A DNA stretch of 6,019 nt from Candidatus Binataceae bacterium (GTDB lineage: Bacteria > Desulfobacterota > Binatia > Binatales > Binataceae). The notes below the pieces were generated by a model. That model made no database searches. It saw nothing but the letters and a program-made list of their open reading frames with translations, and was not told the origin of the DNA. The DNA is taken from contig JASHZA010000171.1 of the NCBI GenBank assembly GCA_030042765.1, positions 1 through 6,019 on the forward strand. Reading direction: 5' to 3'. Both the position numbers and the translations under genes were made by a program. Shown piece after piece: positions 3,111 to 6,019 of this stretch; the stretch's first letter is position 1; every line of letters begins with the position of its first letter.

Positions 3111-6019
3111 ATGAACTTCGACGAAACCCTGGGGCGGGTTCTTGAACTGCTCCAGCGTGAGGGACGAGTGTCGTACCGGGCGCTCAAGCGACGTTTCTCC
3201 CTCGACGACGACTATATCGAGGATCTGAAGGCCGAAATCATTCAGGCCAAACGCCTGGCGATTGACGACGATGGCGTCGTGTTGGTTTGGACGGGTGCGC
3301 CGCCGCCAACGGTTGCCGGTGTGCCCTCGACCCCTCCAATTTTCGACGTCGTTTCCGAGGGTGAGCGGCGAAACCTGACGGTGATGTTCTGTGATCTGGT
3401 GGGCTCGACAGCGCTTTCGCAACAACTCGACCCCGAGGAGTTGCGCGAAGTGATGCGCACGTACCGGGAGGCATGCGTCAAGGCGGTCAACCGCTTCGAT
3501 GGATACGTCGCCCAATATCTTGGCGACGGCCTGCTGGCATTCTTCAGCTACCCGGCGGCGCACGAGGATGATGCCGAGCGGGCGGTGCGTGCCGGGCTCG
3601 GGGTCATCGAGGAACTCGAGGGCCTGAACGCGTCGGCGCAGCGACCGGGCGCGGACCACGTGCGTATGCAAGCACGCGTCGGAATCCATACCGGGCTGGT
3701 GGTCGTCGGCGACATACCAGGAGGCCCGCGCCGTGACATGACGACCGTGGTGGGGGAAACGCCGAATCTGGCGGCGAGGATTCAGCAAGCAGCTCAACCC
3801 GGTACGGTTTTGATCAGCTCGGCTACGAATCGGCTGGTCGATGGGCTTTTCGATTGCCAGGACTTTGGCGGTCAGACTCTCAAAGGAATCTCGGAGCCAG
3901 TGCGCGTGTATCGCGTGCTCGGGGAGAAGGAGCTACGCAGCCGCTTCGAAGTCGCGGCCGGGACGGGCTTAACGCCTTTCGTGGGACGGGACGCGGAAAT
4001 CGATCTGATGATTGATCGATGGGAGAGCGCACAGCGCGGGGCCGGCCAGATTGTCATGCTCAGCGGGGAACCGGGGATTGGAAAATCGCGCCTGGCGCGG
4101 GAACTACAGGAGCGCGCAATCAAGGACCGCGCGTTGCGCGTCGAGGCCCATTGTCTGCCCTATCACCGCAACAGCGCCCTTTATCCGGTAATCAGGCACC
4201 TGAGTCGATTCCTGGATCTTCGCAAGGAGGACTCGCCCCAGGAAAAATTGGAGAAGCTCCGCACCGCTCTCGAAAAATACAGCTTCGTCGAATCCGATAC
4301 GCTGGCGCTTATGGCCTCGCTACTTTCACTGCCGGCACCCGAAGGCGTTCCATCCTTTTCCATAAGCGTTCAGAAACAGAAGCAGAGAACGCTCGAGGCG
4401 CTGACCGCATGGCTCATCGAAAGCGCAGAGCGAACGACGATTTACAGCGTTTGGGAAGACCTGCAATGGGCTGATCCTTCGACTCTGGAGTTGATCGATC
4501 TATTGCTGGAGCGGGCTCCCGCTGCTCCAGTTCTGGTGTTGCTCACCTTCCGTTCCGAATTCGTCCCGCCGTGGCGAACCCGCGAGCAGACGACTTCGAT
4601 CAGTTTGGCTCGTCTCGGCGAAGCGCATGTAGCGGCAATGATCGACGGGGTAACAGCGCAGAGAGAGCTGCCGGTCGATGTCCTCAAACAGATCGTGAAC
4701 AAGACCGATGGTGTGCCGCTGTTCGTCGAGGAGCTGACCAAGATGGTTCTGGAGTCGAGTGTAATTCAACTCGAAAAGGACGATCGTGCGCGGGCGGGTT
4801 GGTTGCGGCCGCTTTCGATTCCTGCGACGCTCCAGGACTCGCTGATGGCGCGGCTGGACCGGTTGACGTCGCTCAAGGAGATTGCGCAACTGGGCAGCGT
4901 TATTGGCCGGGAGTTCTCCTATGAATTGATCCGCGAGGTCTCCCCGCTCGACGACGATCGACTTCAGGCCGGTTTGGAAGCGTTGGTCGCAGCGGAACTG
5001 CTCTATCAGCGCGGCGCGCTGTCGAACGCGACCTACCTGTTCAAGCATGCCCTTGTGCAGGACACCGCTTATCAGTCTCTGCTGAAGAGCAAACGGCTCC
5101 AGTACCACGTGCAAGTGGCCCGGGCCTTTGAGCAACATTTCTCCGATATTACCGAAAACAATCCGGAACTGGTCGCTCACCATTACACCGAGGCCGGTCG
5201 GGCAGAACTCGCAATCCCGTATTGGCAACGAGCAGGCAGGATCGCCGCGCAACGTTCGGCAAATATCGAGGCAATCCGTCACCTCACTGCCGCGATCGGC
5301 CTGATCCGGACGCTGCCCGAAAGCGCCGAGCGCGACAAGCAGGAACTGGCGTTGCTAATCGCGCTGGGCCCCGTGCACATCGCCACCCGCGGCTGGGCCT
5401 CGGCGGAGGCAGGAAATGCGTATGGCCGCGCCGAGGAGTTATGTCGGCGCCTGGGCGAAACGCTCCAGCGGGCCCAAGCGCTATATGGCTTGTCGGTTTT
5501 CCATCTGATGCGCGGGGAACATCAAATAGCGCACAAATCGGCGCAGGATCTCCTTGCCCTTGCCGAATGCGGGCAGGACAGCACGTTGCGGATCGGGGCC
5601 CATTGGACCGTGGGGCTGAGCCTCTACCATATGGGCGACCCGGCTTCGAGCCGATCGCACCTCGAGCGCGGCCTGGCCCTGTACGATCCGGGCGAACACC
5701 GCTCGCTGGCCTTCGTATTCGGACAAGACCTTGGTATGAGCTGTCTTTGCTACCTGGCGCTTGCGCTTGAGGAACTCGGCTATCCGGACCAAGCCCTCAA
5801 ACGGTGTGAGGAGGGGCTGGCGCTGGCCCGCAGTTCGTCTCACCCCTTTAGTCTGGTGTGGGCCTTTGGCAATGCCGTGCTATTCCATCTGGTCCGCCGC
5901 GAATGGGACCGTGTGGATGCCTTGATCGATGAAGGGCTCGCGTTGGCGACCGAGCAGGGATTCCAATTTTTTGTGGCGTATCTGACGCTCTGCCGCGGCA
6001 GCCTGACGGCGGCGCAGGG
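3111..6019 (+). CDS. Class III adenylate/guanylate cyclase - STAND/AAA ATPase - TPR multidomain regulator, 3' end cut off by window
   Basis: The frame is open from ATG 3111 to the window end (969 residues, no stop). Residues 1-62 look like a winged-helix segment (VLELLQREGRVSYRALKRRF, then a short strand pair ending VLVWTG). Residues 85-270 are a class III nucleotidyl cyclase domain: VMFCDLVGST with metal Asp D95, YLGDGLLAFF with metal Asp D139, and VVGETPNLAAR with N219 and R223 for the transition state. The base-selecting positions are Q135 (usually Lys) and T212 (usually Asp), so cAMP as product is likely but not certain. Residues 287-560 form a STAND/AAA ATPase: FVGRDAEI, Walker A GEPGIGKS (319-326), Walker B region VWEDLQWAD (447-455), LLTFRSEF (477-484) and GVPLFVEEL (534-542). 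HALVQDTAYQSLL (646-658) is the typical linker, and from about 690 onward paired helices resemble TPRs (e.g. 828-858, 880-908, 918-950). No membrane segment is seen, so it is likely cytosolic. The probable role is ATP-dependent, ligand-gated signalling through a cyclic nucleotide. Roughly 100-200 C-terminal residues may lie outside the window. Confidence 0.9.
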   Translation, partial: MNFDETLGRVLELLQREGRVSYRALKRRFSLDDDYIEDLKAEIIQAKRLAIDDDGVVLVWTGAPPPTVAGVPSTPPIFDVVSEGERRNLTVMFCDLVGSTALSQQLDPEELREVMRTYREACVKAVNRFDGYVAQYLGDGLLAFFSYPAAHEDDAERAVRAGLGVIEELEGLNASAQRPGADHVRMQARVGIHTGLVVVGDIPGGPRRDMTTVVGETPNLAARIQQAAQPGTVLISSATNRLVDGLFDCQDFGGQTLKGISEPVRVYRVLGEKELRSRFEVAAGTGLTPFVGRDAEIDLMIDRWESAQRGAGQIVMLSGEPGIGKSRLARELQERAIKDRALRVEAHCLPYHRNSALYPVIRHLSRFLDLRKEDSPQEKLEKLRTALEKYSFVESDTLALMASLLSLPAPEGVPSFSISVQKQKQRTLEALTAWLIESAERTTIYSVWEDLQWADPSTLELIDLLLERAPAAPVLVLLTFRSEFVPPWRTREQTTSISLARLGEAHVAAMIDGVTAQRELPVDVLKQIVNKTDGVPLFVEELTKMVLESSVIQLEKDDRARAGWLRPLSIPATLQDSLMARLDRLTSLKEIAQLGSVIGREFSYELIREVSPLDDDRLQAGLEALVAAELLYQRGALSNATYLFKHALVQDTAYQSLLKSKRLQYHVQVARAFEQHFSDITENNPELVAHHYTEAGRAELAIPYWQRAGRIAAQRSANIEAIRHLTAAIGLIRTLPESAERDKQELALLIALGPVHIATRGWASAEAGNAYGRAEELCRRLGETLQRAQALYGLSVFHLMRGEHQIAHKSAQDLLALAECGQDSTLRIGAHWTVGLSLYHMGDPASSRSHLERGLALYDPGEHRSLAFVFGQDLGMSCLCYLALALEELGYPDQALKRCEEGLALARSSSHPFSLVWAFGNAVLFHLVRREWDRVDALIDEGLALATEQGFQFFVAYLTLCRGSLTAAQ

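Noticed and set aside
3054..3797. 247-codon - strand frame opposite the cyclase N-terminal half
   Set aside because: Its product has no recognisable pattern, and the opposite strand encodes the conserved cyclase motifs.
4500..5282. 260-codon - strand frame opposite the ATPase part
   Set aside because: Antisense shadow of the STAND/TPR coding frame, with no ribosome binding site or motif of its own noted.
1..6019. Defence system, CRISPR array, insertion sequence or prophage segment
   Set aside because: No regularly spaced repeats, transposase or integrase motifs, or terminal inverted repeats were seen. The STAND-like ATPase is fused to a cyclase and TPRs in a known signalling arrangement, with no effector nuclease or membrane toxin visible, so a defence claim would be unsupported.

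Overview
The window is GC-rich and gene-dense, with high-GC third codon positions and long antisense shadow frames. It looks like the chromosome of a high-GC soil- or sediment-type bacterium. No rRNA, tRNA or other marker gene is present, so the lineage cannot be fixed. The domain set (a CitE-like lyase, a MaoC protein, an MFS carrier, and a giant cyclase-ATPase-TPR protein) would fit a proteobacterium or an uncultivated proteobacteria-like phylum; that is an impression, not a result.

Layout: (1) 1-848, + strand: the 3' part of a HpcH/HpaI-type (CitE-like) acyl-CoA lyase gene whose start lies left of the window. (2) 849-1088: a convergent, gene-free spacer with a cluster of short direct and inverted repeats just after the lyase stop. 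(3) 1089-1541, - strand: a complete single-hotdog MaoC-family dehydratase/hydratase gene. (4) 1617-2933, - strand: a complete 12-helix MFS transporter gene. It lies 75 bp upstream of the maoC-like gene in transcription order, and the gap holds a GC-rich hairpin and a small palindrome. (5) 2934-3110: a divergent intergenic region with a 10-bp palindrome and an AT-rich patch. (6) 3111-6019, + strand: a very large regulatory gene that runs off the right edge. Its product carries an N-terminal winged-helix-like segment, a class III nucleotidyl cyclase domain, a STAND/AAA ATPase module and TPR-like helical repeats (969 residues visible).

How the genes may work together: the lyase, the MaoC protein and the carrier fit a small catabolic locus. 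A carboxylate would be imported by the MFS protein, converted to a CoA thioester elsewhere, and hydrated or dehydrated by the MaoC protein. The lyase would then cleave a hydroxy- or methyl-malyl/citramalyl-type CoA ester. CitE-like and MaoC genes are neighbours in the mycobacterial leucine/itaconate locus (Rv2498c-Rv2499c), which supports a shared pathway; the actual substrate cannot be read from this sequence. The cyclase-ATPase is transcribed divergently from the transporter and could be an unrelated signalling gene or share its control region. I see no mobile element, CRISPR array, RNA gene or clearly new multi-gene system. The most interesting points are the substituted catalytic positions in the MaoC protein and the cyclase domain.
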